Source of the DNA: a virus
Strand: one strand, 5' to 3'
IMG/VR virus record: IMGVR_UViG_3300044797_000318
Coordinates: 1 to 64,000 of that record
Length of the DNA stretch: 64,000 nucleotides
The position numbers were made by a program, and so were the translations under genes. The notes below the pieces were generated by a model. That model saw only the letters and a list, made by a program, of their open reading frames with translations, did not search any database and had not been told where the DNA came from. Below, in pieces: positions 35,911-44,244 of this stretch (positions are counted from its first letter, which is position 1; each line of letters starts with the position of its first letter).

Positions 35911-36108
35911 TTATTTTTTGCCGCAACCACAGCCCTTAGTACGGGGAGGGGAATTCTGTATTCTTTTCAAACAAACAGTGCAAATATGGTCCTTAGCGGA
36001 ACATAATTCACAGATAACCGCAATATTAACTACCACGGCTCCCTGACAGCGATGACAAGTTTTTTTAGTATATACAAAAGCTAATTTACTACAACCGCTG
36101 CACATCAT
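35911..36108 (-). CDS. small zinc-ribbon protein
   Basis: 65 residues with five Cys-containing pairs (MCSGCSK, CHRCQG, CELCSAK, CTVCLKR, CGCGKK), enough for two zinc sites. Two bases separate it from the next Cys-rich gene. Function unknown. Confidence 0.7.
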   Translation of the reverse strand: MMCSGCSKLAFVYTKKTCHRCQGAVVVNIAVICELCSAKDHICTVCLKRIQNSPPRTKGCGCGKK

Positions 36109-36109
36109 A

Positions 36110-36370
36110 TTATTTTATATTCTTGGCAGAGTTGACATCTTCTAATATATCAGAAGCTTCTTTGAGAAGATTTTTGGTTTCGGCAAACCACAAATAATTG
36201 CTAATAATTTCGCGTGCTTGATGATAGTCTTCGGCCGGATCGCAGGCATCAAGGCAGGACTGACAAATCTTGAAACGAGTGACATTGATTTTAGACGAGG
36301 CTATGCTTTGCAGATCATCCGAATTGAACTCCTGAGCACATATCACACAATTTGTTGATTTGTCCGTCAT
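36110..36370 (-). CDS. small zinc-finger-like protein
   Basis: 86 residues. NCVICAQEF and ICQSCLDAC give a C4 zinc site in the first half; the second half is helical and acidic. Possibly a partner of the preceding Cys-rich protein. Unknown function. Confidence 0.7.
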   Translation of the reverse strand: MTDKSTNCVICAQEFNSDDLQSIASSKINVTRFKICQSCLDACDPAEDYHQAREIISNYLWFAETKNLLKEASDILEDVNSAKNIK

Positions 36371-36449
36371 AACAACATCCTATATCCTGAGGTTGTTATT
36401 TATACCACATTATTACACAAAACAAATGTTTTACTACCATCCTAATCTT

Positions 36450-36959
36450 TTAATAACTTAAAAAGTCGTCCCACCCCTCAAACCAGTGTTCCTGCGGATC
36501 CGCCACATAATAATGAGCAGAAAAAGAGGGATGAGTAGGCTTTCTCAACAATTTCATACCGGCTTGTTCTGGTGTGAAAGCCGCTTTCTTATTATTACAG
36601 TCTTGACAAGAAACTACACAATTGACAAAAGAAGTAATGCCGCCTTGTGCCCTAGGTAGAACGTGGTCGATGGTAATCTGAGAGGCAGTTAGCTTTCTAC
36701 CACAGTACTGACAAGTGTTCCTATCTCTCTTGACAAGAGCCTTGCGACTAAAATTGGAATTGAAATAGTTCCTGCGTACGTGATTTTTCAATCTTAAAAT
36801 AGCGGGGTGTTTCACTTTTCCAGCGCCCCAGGTGACATAGTCATCCCACGAGGAAATAACTTCTACTTTGTCTTTGAAGAGTAGTTTAAAAACTTTTCTC
36901 TCAGGTATGAAAGATAATACCTCATAAGACGCATTTAATAAAAGTGTCTTTTTGGACAT
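36450..36959 (-). CDS. HNH endonuclease
   Basis: 169 residues from the ATG at 36959 (a GTG lies one codon earlier). It begins TLLLNASYEVLSFIPERKVF, as in a widespread bacterial and phage HNH family. CQYCGRKLTASQITIDHVLP holds the Cys pair and catalytic His, and CQDCNNKKA the second Cys pair. The target is unknown; homing, restriction or packaging roles occur in this family. Intact. Confidence 0.85.
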   Translation of the reverse strand: MSKKTLLLNASYEVLSFIPERKVFKLLFKDKVEVISSWDDYVTWGAGKVKHPAILRLKNHVRRNYFNSNFSRKALVKRDRNTCQYCGRKLTASQITIDHVLPRAQGGITSFVNCVVSCQDCNNKKAAFTPEQAGMKLLRKPTHPSFSAHYYVADPQEHWFEGWDDFLSY

Positions 36960-37024
36960 CACATAAGCCTTTAATAAAAATGTTAATATATTGTTCTAAC
37001 TTTGAATTCATTTGCTAACCAATT

Positions 37025-37705
37025 TCACAAATCGGAAAGGGCATCTCGAATGTCTTTCCCATCAATCTCGTTACCTAGACAAGTCCAACCAGGACGGATA
37101 CGCCTAGCAAACAATTCTAGTTTATGGGCTGTTGGAAACATTATTTCCAAAGAGTTTTGCAAGCATTCTGGTTTAGCAGAGTGTTTTAGGTTTTCAGCAA
37201 AGGAAACAGAACGTTGTGATTTATTGTTTAATTGCTTATAAATCTTATTGCTGCTTATTCCAATTAAACAAATTTCGTGGGTTTGTCGGAAAAGACGCCC
37301 CATACCAAAAGCTAAAATAGAAGACATGTTGACATTTCTTATCGTATTAAGAAATATTGTAATGTAGCTCTTATAATTTACGTCAGTTACCTTTTTAGGT
37401 TTAGCAAGGCGAATGAAATCGGCAAGTGGTATTTTCTTAGTCTTGACCCAGACATAAGTTTGCTTGTGTTGAAAGCCCCAAGCTTTCATAGTATCCAAGC
37501 CATCTTGCAGCAAGGAGCTGGGCACCCATAAACATAAGACAGCCCCGTCAGAATGGCAATAGTCCTTTACGGGCAGCTCACGAATTTCCTGCATTGTCAT
37601 GGTATCGTAGTTGGCCTGAGCCCCACGTTTGACATCGGACATTTTTAAAGAATCTTTGAAATTCCAGGGTGGGTCACAAACAATACAGGTAAATTTTTTA
37701 CTCAT
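37025..37705 (-). CDS. MT-A70-family adenine methyltransferase
   Basis: 226 residues. VCDPPWNF near the N-terminus is the DPPW catalytic motif. The protein has the family order: catalytic motif first, then VLCLWVPSSLL, TYVWVKTKK and a C-terminal NEIDGKD helix. Members methylate N6 of adenine in DNA or RNA. It may protect phage DNA. An insert-like basic, Asn-rich segment lies in the middle. It overlaps the upstream zinc-repeat gene by four bases. Confidence 0.85.
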   Translation of the reverse strand: MSKKFTCIVCDPPWNFKDSLKMSDVKRGAQANYDTMTMQEIRELPVKDYCHSDGAVLCLWVPSSLLQDGLDTMKAWGFQHKQTYVWVKTKKIPLADFIRLAKPKKVTDVNYKSYITIFLNTIRNVNMSSILAFGMGRLFRQTHEICLIGISSNKIYKQLNNKSQRSVSFAENLKHSAKPECLQNSLEIMFPTAHKLELFARRIRPGWTCLGNEIDGKDIRDALSDL

Positions 37706-38649
37706 TTCTTGTTCCTCAACAATGCTTTTGCTAATAAAAACATCCTATCATCATCGCCATCTTGTTTAAACACATTTATTTGGTTTAATATAAATCTAAC
37801 ATTAGACTTTACATAACCATTGCTTGGTATAATTTTATCTATCGATATGGAGTTCCATTGAAAACCCGTTCCACAATGTTTTAGATTATCTCGTCGTTTT
37901 TGCATTGGTATTCCAGTCAATTCGCACTTCCACTCAATTTTATTAAGTCTATCAAGAATCCACTCTTTATCTAAATCAAACGGTATAGATTCTTTTTTAC
38001 TTATATATTTTGTTCGTCTTGTGATTTCCGCAGCAATACCCTTATCAGTTAATCGATAATCTTTTACTGTTTTACTTTCGCATTTTTGGCAAACATTATT
38101 TTCCCAATATCCTTTTTGATTATTACCGCGTAATCTGAATTGTTTCAAATCTAGCCATTCATCACAAATTTTACACAATTTTTGCTTACCATCTTCGCTA
38201 TAAATGTTTTCACGCTCTCTCAAAATATACCCATACTCACATTCAGTGCATTTGGTACCATTTACCCTATCACCAATCCAAGCCCTCCATTCGTGATTAT
38301 TTATACATTTCCACCATACTTTTTTCTTTGTATTAGGTAATACTTTTTCTGGTATTAATTCATTTCTATCATAGTTCCATTCTTTTGCGACACCAGGAAA
38401 TAAAGTTAGTAAGCAATTATCTATGCACGCCAATTTATTGGCGCAATATGGGCACCCATTTTTCATAAAAACGCGAGCGTGTATAGAGGCTTCCCATTCG
38501 TGATTTTTAAAACAAATCCACCACACTTTGGCAGAACTGCTCTTATAATAAGCTTCTGGCGACAAAGCATTTTTTGTATAATTCCATTCCAAACATAAAG
38601 CGGGAGCGTCAATTTTCAGATTATAACTGTCAAGATTTCTTTTTACCAT
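37702..38649 (-). CDS. endonuclease-like protein with zinc-ribbon repeats and HNH-like end
   Basis: 315 residues. Two repeats of the DUF4379-type treble-clef ribbon come first (WNYTKNALSPE...VWWICFKNHEWEA and WNYDRNELIPE...VWWKCINNHEWRA). A third Cys-rich part follows, then KCELTGIPM and SIDKIIPSNGYVKSNVRFIL, an HNH-like core with His replaced by Asp-Lys. Such proteins behave as mobile endonucleases in phages. Nuclease activity is uncertain. Confidence 0.7.
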   Translation of the reverse strand: MVKRNLDSYNLKIDAPALCLEWNYTKNALSPEAYYKSSSAKVWWICFKNHEWEASIHARVFMKNGCPYCANKLACIDNCLLTLFPGVAKEWNYDRNELIPEKVLPNTKKKVWWKCINNHEWRAWIGDRVNGTKCTECEYGYILRERENIYSEDGKQKLCKICDEWLDLKQFRLRGNNQKGYWENNVCQKCESKTVKDYRLTDKGIAAEITRRTKYISKKESIPFDLDKEWILDRLNKIEWKCELTGIPMQKRRDNLKHCGTGFQWNSISIDKIIPSNGYVKSNVRFILNQINVFKQDGDDDRMFLLAKALLRNKK

Positions 38650-38697
38650 ATCAACATATATAACTATTGATAGGCGGGTCTGAAATAATTACTTGAA

Positions 38698-38979
38698 TTA
38701 TAAAAATATCTTCAATTTTAACATTTTCAATGCGGCAGCTTCATCATTAAAATGCTTGCCAAATGGATAAATCCAATCATCATCTTGTAATTCTTGATGA
38801 TCAGCTCGTAAAATTTCATTAGGATTTCCGCCTAATGTTTTGAACGCCGAAAACTTTAAAGCAATAACAAAATAATCACCAATATTATTTCTCATCTCAT
38901 AAAGAAGTCCATTTTCATTAATGATTACCTCTTCTCCTTCATAAAATTTCTCCCAATATTTTTTAATTTCCGGATGCAT
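38698..38979 (-). CDS. small hypothetical protein
   Basis: 93 residues, with aromatic and acidic residues (MHPEIKKYWEKFYEGEEVII). SMI1/KNR4-like proteins have similar beginnings, but the rest is too short to call. Located between two unrelated genes in the same direction. Confidence 0.6.
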   Translation of the reverse strand: MHPEIKKYWEKFYEGEEVIINENGLLYEMRNNIGDYFVIALKFSAFKTLGGNPNEILRADHQELQDDDWIYPFGKHFNDEAAALKMLKLKIFL

Positions 38980-38983
38980 TGTT

Positions 38984-39823
38984 TCACTTAATAATTAACA
39001 TCGGCAATTCCATTCTGCTAGAAGAGCCATCTATCTGAATATCTTGCACCGCTTCCATTTTCTCTTTGGTCACGGATTCTAATTTGCGAATGGTTACTCG
39101 ATAAGATCCGGTATTTAATGAGGCCATCCACTTACCGTTTCCAATTGTTCTTGTCTTGAATACTATCTGCATAGTATTGATATCGATAATTTCTACATTG
39201 GCTAAGAAAATAGCTTTCCCATTTTTATCTACACAGCGCTGCATAATAGCAACTTGATTGGGAGCTGTATCTGTTGTTGGCTGAGATTTTGTTGTCTTGG
39301 CTGGGGGCGCCATTACTGCACCAGCTCCCTTTTTAGAGGAAGCTTGTGGCGGCACTATAATTTCAGAACCAGCAGTACGCCCTGGTGGCGGCGGAACTGC
39401 CTGTTGCCCCGGAGGAGCAGACGGCATAGTTGGAAGCTGCATAGGTAGTTTTATCTCTTGCTGTGGAGGCTGCTGCTTATCCTTTACATAAGTTTCTGGT
39501 CTGGAATTACGTCGAAACCCATGTGGAGAATTTTCTTGTGGCAAACTAGATTCCACCACAAATGGAATATTTCTCTCTGGATCATTTCCGGGAAGATTAA
39601 CTACTCCCTTAGGAATCATTGGCAGCGGAGGGGTCTGCACCGTCTCTACAATAATCTTGGGGGGTGGCCCTTGCTGCTTGTCAAGACGCGTAATTACTTC
39701 ATTTAATTTATTAGACAGTATCTTATTATTTAAGTCTGATGCGCGAAAGAGTCCTATCAAAGTATCAACTTTAGCTTCTAAATCTAATAATACATCTGTT
39801 GCTTTTCTTGGTTCCTGTCCCAT
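38984..39823 (-). CDS. unknown protein with coiled coil, Pro-rich linker and Ig-like C-terminal domain
   Basis: 279 residues. The N-terminal 50 residues form a coiled coil (LDLEAKVDTLIGLFRASDLN). A long Pro/Gln-rich linker follows (residues 55-190). The last 80 residues match a carboxypeptidase-regulatory or Ig-like beta-sandwich (GKAIFLANVEIIDINTMQIV, GNGKWMASLNTGSYRVTIRK). Such domains decorate virions. Probably structural; inferred. Confidence 0.65.
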   Translation of the reverse strand: MGQEPRKATDVLLDLEAKVDTLIGLFRASDLNNKILSNKLNEVITRLDKQQGPPPKIIVETVQTPPLPMIPKGVVNLPGNDPERNIPFVVESSLPQENSPHGFRRNSRPETYVKDKQQPPQQEIKLPMQLPTMPSAPPGQQAVPPPPGRTAGSEIIVPPQASSKKGAGAVMAPPAKTTKSQPTTDTAPNQVAIMQRCVDKNGKAIFLANVEIIDINTMQIVFKTRTIGNGKWMASLNTGSYRVTIRKLESVTKEKMEAVQDIQIDGSSSRMELPMLIIK

Positions 39824-39832
39824 TGTACCCTT

Positions 39833-40561
39833 TTATTCTAAGAAAAGGCCAACTTTCACCTTTATTCTCTTGATAATAATTATATCATCAATTGGGATAG
39901 GATTTCCATCGCACATCTCATGTTCTCCAAAAACTAAGGCCCTAGCTTGGTCTTCAATCTCTTCCTTGGGACCAGAACAAACCGGTATACCAGTAACAAT
40001 GAGTAAGAATAAATTATCTTCTAAATCAGATACTACTGATAACAAATCATCATCACCAACTGATTGGTGAGGAGGGGCGGCAAACTGTTCCGGCAACCCC
40101 TCAATCACCACTTGACCCTGATTGAATTGAGGTTGAATATCATCAGCATTAATTCCATTTTGGAAACCAAATGCTTGGTCACTTACAAAATCATTATTAT
40201 CAATCATTTCTTTGTTAGGATCGATTGGTGTTGAGTTTAATTCACCTGTTAAATCATCCACAATTTCACCATCCACACTAGACCATGTATGCTCCATATT
40301 ATTACCTACATTAGGAACTGGGCCTCTACCCCTACCGATTGGAGAAATGGTAGTCTCAGCATAGGGCTGACGAAGAGGTGCACGTTTAAGACGTGGATTA
40401 TCGGGACTGGGCCCGGCAATTTTTACATTACCAGGCAGTATAGCCCCTTTATATTCTTGCGGTTCTATACCATGAACCTGATGCTGCGGCACATACGGCT
40501 TATAGTCCACAGGTCTATTCCTATTAGGGTTAGTATATATTTTTGTTTTTCCATCAGTCAT
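39833..40561 (-). CDS. unknown protein, disordered N-terminus
   Basis: 242 residues. The first 160 are Pro/Asn/Gln-rich and probably disordered. The last 80 form a compact beta/alpha part (NLFLLIVTGIPVCSGPKEEI, DDIIIIKRIKVKVGLFL). It neighbours the Ig-like protein with a similar disordered-then-globular layout, so the two may work together. No family recognised. Confidence 0.65.
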   Translation of the reverse strand: MTDGKTKIYTNPNRNRPVDYKPYVPQHQVHGIEPQEYKGAILPGNVKIAGPSPDNPRLKRAPLRQPYAETTISPIGRGRGPVPNVGNNMEHTWSSVDGEIVDDLTGELNSTPIDPNKEMIDNNDFVSDQAFGFQNGINADDIQPQFNQGQVVIEGLPEQFAAPPHQSVGDDDLLSVVSDLEDNLFLLIVTGIPVCSGPKEEIEDQARALVFGEHEMCDGNPIPIDDIIIIKRIKVKVGLFLE

Positions 40562-40573
40562 GTTAGTTCCAAA

Positions 40574-40960
40574 TTATTCTGAATAACGATTGCGCTTAGT
40601 AGTTCGCTCTCTACGATTCTTGGCGTGTTCCGAATGTCGGCACTCACCTTTACTACACATTTCCATTTGCTTGCGCTTGGATTCGTTAATCTTTCTCCTA
40701 CGTTTGTCGGAGGGCTTCTCGTACGATTGCTTTTCTTTATATGCGGAAAGAACTCTTTCCTTTTGCACGAGGGCTCGGAAAGCTCTGAGAGCTTTATCGA
40801 AATTGTTGCCGTAGACTTTGACTTCAAGCGGTTGAGCTTGAATAGCCTCTCCTGGGCCTACTCTATGGTCGTTGACTGCGACTGGCTGCGTTTCACCTCC
40901 CCTCGGTGCCTTTTTGAAGTTTCTTCTATTTCTTTTATTTCTTTTATTTTGGTCTTTCAT
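40574..40960 (-). CDS. rpsU: ribosomal protein bS21 homologue with extended termini
   Basis: 128 residues. The centre matches bS21: LEVKVYGNNFDKALRAFRAL then VQKERVLSAYKEKQSYEKPS and KRRRKINESKRKQ, corresponding to bacterial [20 protein letters not shown]...EFYEKPTxxRKR. E. coli bS21 is 71 residues; here a basic 40-residue N-terminal arm and a Cys/His-containing, Arg-rich C-terminal tail are added. bS21 sits near the anti-Shine-Dalgarno end of 16S rRNA, so a phage version could bias initiation. Homologues are known in huge phages. Confidence 0.85.
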   Translation of the reverse strand: MKDQNKRNKRNRRNFKKAPRGGETQPVAVNDHRVGPGEAIQAQPLEVKVYGNNFDKALRAFRALVQKERVLSAYKEKQSYEKPSDKRRRKINESKRKQMEMCSKGECRHSEHAKNRRERTTKRNRYSE

Positions 40961-40975
40961 AATCGAAAACCCGTT

Positions 40976-42337
40976 TTAACCTTTAAAATATTTGTCCATG
41001 TTCATTGCGCCGGTATTCAATAGATTTTTATCCTTGACTAGTCGGTTAAGTGCGTTTTGTATATCCTTTTCTGTTGGAGCCTTCCTATCATTAGCTAAGG
41101 CTTCAAACATAGAAGAGATATACAATTCCTTTAAGTAAGCATAAGAAAACTCGTACTTAGCAGCATATTTGGCAAGTTCCTTTCCTTTTTTAAGAGAAAT
41201 AAGATTGCCAAACCATCTTTTAAGATATATATGAGCCATTTCTGCGTTTGGTAGAGGAATCTCAAATTTTCTATCAAATCTAGACGGTCTATCAGTAATA
41301 TTAGACTTTAATTTTTTAACTTCATTAGCAGTAGCTATAACCAGCAAACCATTCTTTGCCGAAATACCATCCATTAAATTAAGGAAAGAAGAGGGGTCCA
41401 CACTCTTTTCGAGTAGAGAATCCAAATCCTCAAAATAAAGTAAAGAAGGGCTTTGTTCTTCTGCATAAGCAAAAGCCTCACGCACTGCTTCGTCATTAGC
41501 ACCTGCCACAATGGTGACTGGCTTAAAATTGTAAGCCGACATAATTGTTCTAATAATGGAAGTTTTGCCATTGCCCGGTTTTCCATACAAAAGAATACCA
41601 CGCTTCCAAGGAATTTTGTTTTCCAAATAGAAATCCTGGGAGGCTAAGAAATTCTCAACTAAGTTTTTAAGTTCTGTCTTGATTTCTTCTGGTAGAAATA
41701 AATCGGCCCAAGTATGATCCTTGGTGTAGGGCAAATCTTCTCCTTCCACTACACGAATATGCAGATTACTACGATCTCTTTCCACTACCCATTTATCAAA
41801 ATCATTACGAAGTTTAACATATCCTTCATAGTTCTTGCTAGAACATATAATGAAAAAACTAATTTCATCTTCGTTCTGATTTCCCTTATGAAATAAAGCG
41901 GCATGTAGAAATTCCACTCCTCTCGCCTTAATCAAAAACACACCCTGAGCAAAAAACTTCTCAAAATCGTGCTCGGTCTTCCAAGAGATAAGCGAATCTT
42001 TATATAGGCATTTAATGGCAATCTTACGCTCTTCGCAGAACTGTAAGAATTGTCCATCTATAATAATTCTATTATGAACGAATTTATTAAGATCATGATG
42101 ATCATTTAACGCATTTTTATATTGTCTCAATGTCCAATCCATTAAATCAATAAAATTAGCGGGTGGACGATTTTCAGTTAGTGAATGTGGATCGTGCTCT
42201 AAACCAGTCAATCTAGCCAAGGATAAATTTTCTTGGGTTTCCATGTCTTCGGGGGCTAAATATTGTTCTTTTTGTGTGGTCATGCTTTGATAACTCGTTC
42301 TTTCAATAAAATTAGGTACGTCGATTATCGACTCCAC
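40976..42337 (-). CDS. AAA+ ATPase (BCS1/FtsH-like)
   Basis: 453 residues from a GTG at 42337; an ATG at 42283 is a possible later start. The second half is the AAA+ module: GILLYGKPGNGKTSI (Walker A), SLLYFEDLDSLLE (Walker B), VIATANE (sensor 1) and RPSRFDRKFEIPLP (arginine finger). The N-terminal 200 residues are a substrate or adaptor domain I do not recognise. It has no protease domain. It may unfold proteins for the M41 peptidase at 21649-22311; that partnership is a hypothesis. Confidence 0.85.
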   Translation of the reverse strand: MESIIDVPNFIERTSYQSMTTQKEQYLAPEDMETQENLSLARLTGLEHDPHSLTENRPPANFIDLMDWTLRQYKNALNDHHDLNKFVHNRIIIDGQFLQFCEERKIAIKCLYKDSLISWKTEHDFEKFFAQGVFLIKARGVEFLHAALFHKGNQNEDEISFFIICSSKNYEGYVKLRNDFDKWVVERDRSNLHIRVVEGEDLPYTKDHTWADLFLPEEIKTELKNLVENFLASQDFYLENKIPWKRGILLYGKPGNGKTSIIRTIMSAYNFKPVTIVAGANDEAVREAFAYAEEQSPSLLYFEDLDSLLEKSVDPSSFLNLMDGISAKNGLLVIATANEVKKLKSNITDRPSRFDRKFEIPLPNAEMAHIYLKRWFGNLISLKKGKELAKYAAKYEFSYAYLKELYISSMFEALANDRKAPTEKDIQNALNRLVKDKNLLNTGAMNMDKYFKG

Positions 42338-42440
42338 TTAGAAATTCCATAAGTCTTACTACTAGCAAAAACGGGATAATTGAAATAACTAATAGTGCCA
42401 TACAAATAGACTCGAACACATAATATAGAAATTTACGCAT
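42312..42440 (-). CDS. 42-residue single-pass membrane protein
   Basis: The ATG at 42440 lies inside the last codons of the topoisomerase I gene, giving an eight-base overlap. The protein begins MRKFLYYVFESICMALLVIS and continues IIPFLLVVRLMEFLSG before NRRT and TAA. The central stretch is a clear membrane helix with basic ends. It overlaps the AAA+ gene start by 26 bases. Small phage membrane proteins can act in lysis control or host takeover; this one is unassigned. Confidence 0.6.
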   Translation of the reverse strand: MRKFLYYVFESICMALLVISIIPFLLVVRLMEFLSGVDNRRT

Positions 42441-44232
42441 TCGCGACCCGTAAGGGCAGAGCCCCGAGATTAACAGTATTTCTGCACTTTGGAAATCCAG
42501 AACATCCTAAAAACTTATCACCTGTTTTAGTCGTGCGAACTGACATTGGGCTTCCACACTTGGTGCACATCTCGGCACCACGACCTAAATATGCCTTGTC
42601 CAATTCCTTCTTGAATTCTGGGAAAAACTTTTTTAGCATATCGATATGATTTATTTTACCACATTCAATTTCATCCAGTTGATTTTCCATCTTGGCGGTG
42701 TAATTATAATCCATAAAAGTGAAGAATTGAACTAATTCATCGGTAATTTTTTTACCTAAATCAGTAGCATGGAAAACGCTACCCTTCTTCTCCACATAGT
42801 TACGAGTCGTAATTTTGCTAAGAAGCTCGGCATAAGTAGCGGGACGACCAATATTTTTATTAACTAGTTCTTTGATTAACTTATCTTCGGAGTATCTTGG
42901 AGGGGGTTGGGTTTGTTTCTTTTCCATCTGGACAGGAATTTGTCCAAAGAGTTGACAAACATCACCCATCTGTAAAAGCGGTATTTCGATCTTAGAGTTA
43001 TCTTCAATACCCAAGATTTCCAAAAATCCTTTTGTCTTGATAGCTTTACCCGAAGTCTGGACTTTGGTTTTTTTGTCGTTCTGAACATGTGCAGTCACCC
43101 TAAGTGTATCATAAATGGCTGGCGACATCTGGCTAGCCACAAAATGTTTCCAAATGGTTTCATATACCATTTTTTCATCTGGATCAATAATTGCAAAATT
43201 ATCTTTGGGCAGCAGTGTTAGATCGGAGGGGCGGATGCATTCATGAGCATCCTGGGCCGCATCTTTGTTCTTGTAGACTGGCGGTTTCGTTGGAATAGCG
43301 TACCTATTAGCAGTCAGCCAAGCACGAACTTCTTGCACTGCCTCTTCACCTACTCTGACAGAATCTGTTCTAATATAAGTACAATAGCCTGCCTCATACA
43401 AACTTTGAGCAGCTTTCATAGTACGGTCTGCCGACATACCATGTTCTTTGGACATGATGCGTTGAAGTGTAGAAGTTACCAATGGCGGTTGAGGGTACTT
43501 AGCTTCTGCATCAGAGGAAACTTCAGAGATAATATATGATTTTCCGCTCAGGGCAGCCTGAGCGGCCATAGCAGTTTTCTCGTCAGTGGGACGACCAACA
43601 TATTTAGTGTTGAACCCCATCTTACCATCTTTTGACAAGACAACCTGAATAGTCCAAAACTCTTCTGGAATAAATGCTTCGATTTCTCGTTCACGATCAA
43701 TAACCATACGAGTAACTACCGATTGAACACGGCCGGCCGACAACTTGGGACCAAAAAAGTTCATCAAAAATGGGGATGCCATAAATCCGACCAGACGATC
43801 CAATATACGACGAGCTTCCTGAGAATGAAAGAGGTTCATATCAATGTCCCTCACGTCTTTCACGGCTTGTTGCAATTTAGCCTTTTTAATCTCGTTAAAG
43901 ACCATGCGCTTAATAGGCTTACCCGTATCGGCCAAACGTTGAGCAAGGTGCCAAGCAATAGCTTCTCCTTCACGATCAGGGTCGCTTGCTACAAAAATTT
44001 GATCAACTTTTTTAGCAGCAGCCAATAAAGCATCTAGGGTATCTATCTTATCTTCCATTAGAACATAGTGTGGTCGAAAGTCTTTTTCGACATCAACCCC
44101 TAAACCAAATCGTCCACCTTTAGCCAAATCTGTAATATGGCCCTTGCTGGCTAATACGCTAAAATCCTTACCCAGATAAGCTTGAATTTTTTCTGCCTTG
44201 GCTGGCGATTCTACAATCACGAGAGTTTTCAT
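42433..44232 (-). CDS. topA: DNA topoisomerase I (type IA)
   Basis: 599 residues. The Toprim domain starts VIVESPAKAEKIQAYLG and has SDPDREGEAIAWHLAQ at 83-98. The active-site Tyr is Y286 in YIRTDSVRV. GRPATYAELLSKI follows, and one C4 zinc finger (CTKCGSPM...GCSGFPKC) ends it. E. coli TopA is 865 residues, so this is the short form with a single zinc domain. It relaxes negative supercoils during phage replication and transcription. Confidence 0.95.
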   Translation of the reverse strand: MKTLVIVESPAKAEKIQAYLGKDFSVLASKGHITDLAKGGRFGLGVDVEKDFRPHYVLMEDKIDTLDALLAAAKKVDQIFVASDPDREGEAIAWHLAQRLADTGKPIKRMVFNEIKKAKLQQAVKDVRDIDMNLFHSQEARRILDRLVGFMASPFLMNFFGPKLSAGRVQSVVTRMVIDREREIEAFIPEEFWTIQVVLSKDGKMGFNTKYVGRPTDEKTAMAAQAALSGKSYIISEVSSDAEAKYPQPPLVTSTLQRIMSKEHGMSADRTMKAAQSLYEAGYCTYIRTDSVRVGEEAVQEVRAWLTANRYAIPTKPPVYKNKDAAQDAHECIRPSDLTLLPKDNFAIIDPDEKMVYETIWKHFVASQMSPAIYDTLRVTAHVQNDKKTKVQTSGKAIKTKGFLEILGIEDNSKIEIPLLQMGDVCQLFGQIPVQMEKKQTQPPPRYSEDKLIKELVNKNIGRPATYAELLSKITTRNYVEKKGSVFHATDLGKKITDELVQFFTFMDYNYTAKMENQLDEIECGKINHIDMLKKFFPEFKKELDKAYLGRGAEMCTKCGSPMSVRTTKTGDKFLGCSGFPKCRNTVNLGALPLRVANA

Positions 44233-44244
44233 ATTGCTAAACCT

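Noticed and set aside
37702-38649. Calling the zinc-repeat protein a certain HNH nuclease
   Set aside because: The expected catalytic His is replaced in SIDKIIP; kept only as endonuclease-like.
42390-42425. tRNA T-arm-like sequence (GTTCGAGTC on the minus strand)
   Set aside because: No acceptor, D-arm or anticodon arm around it; it lies inside the small membrane-protein frame.
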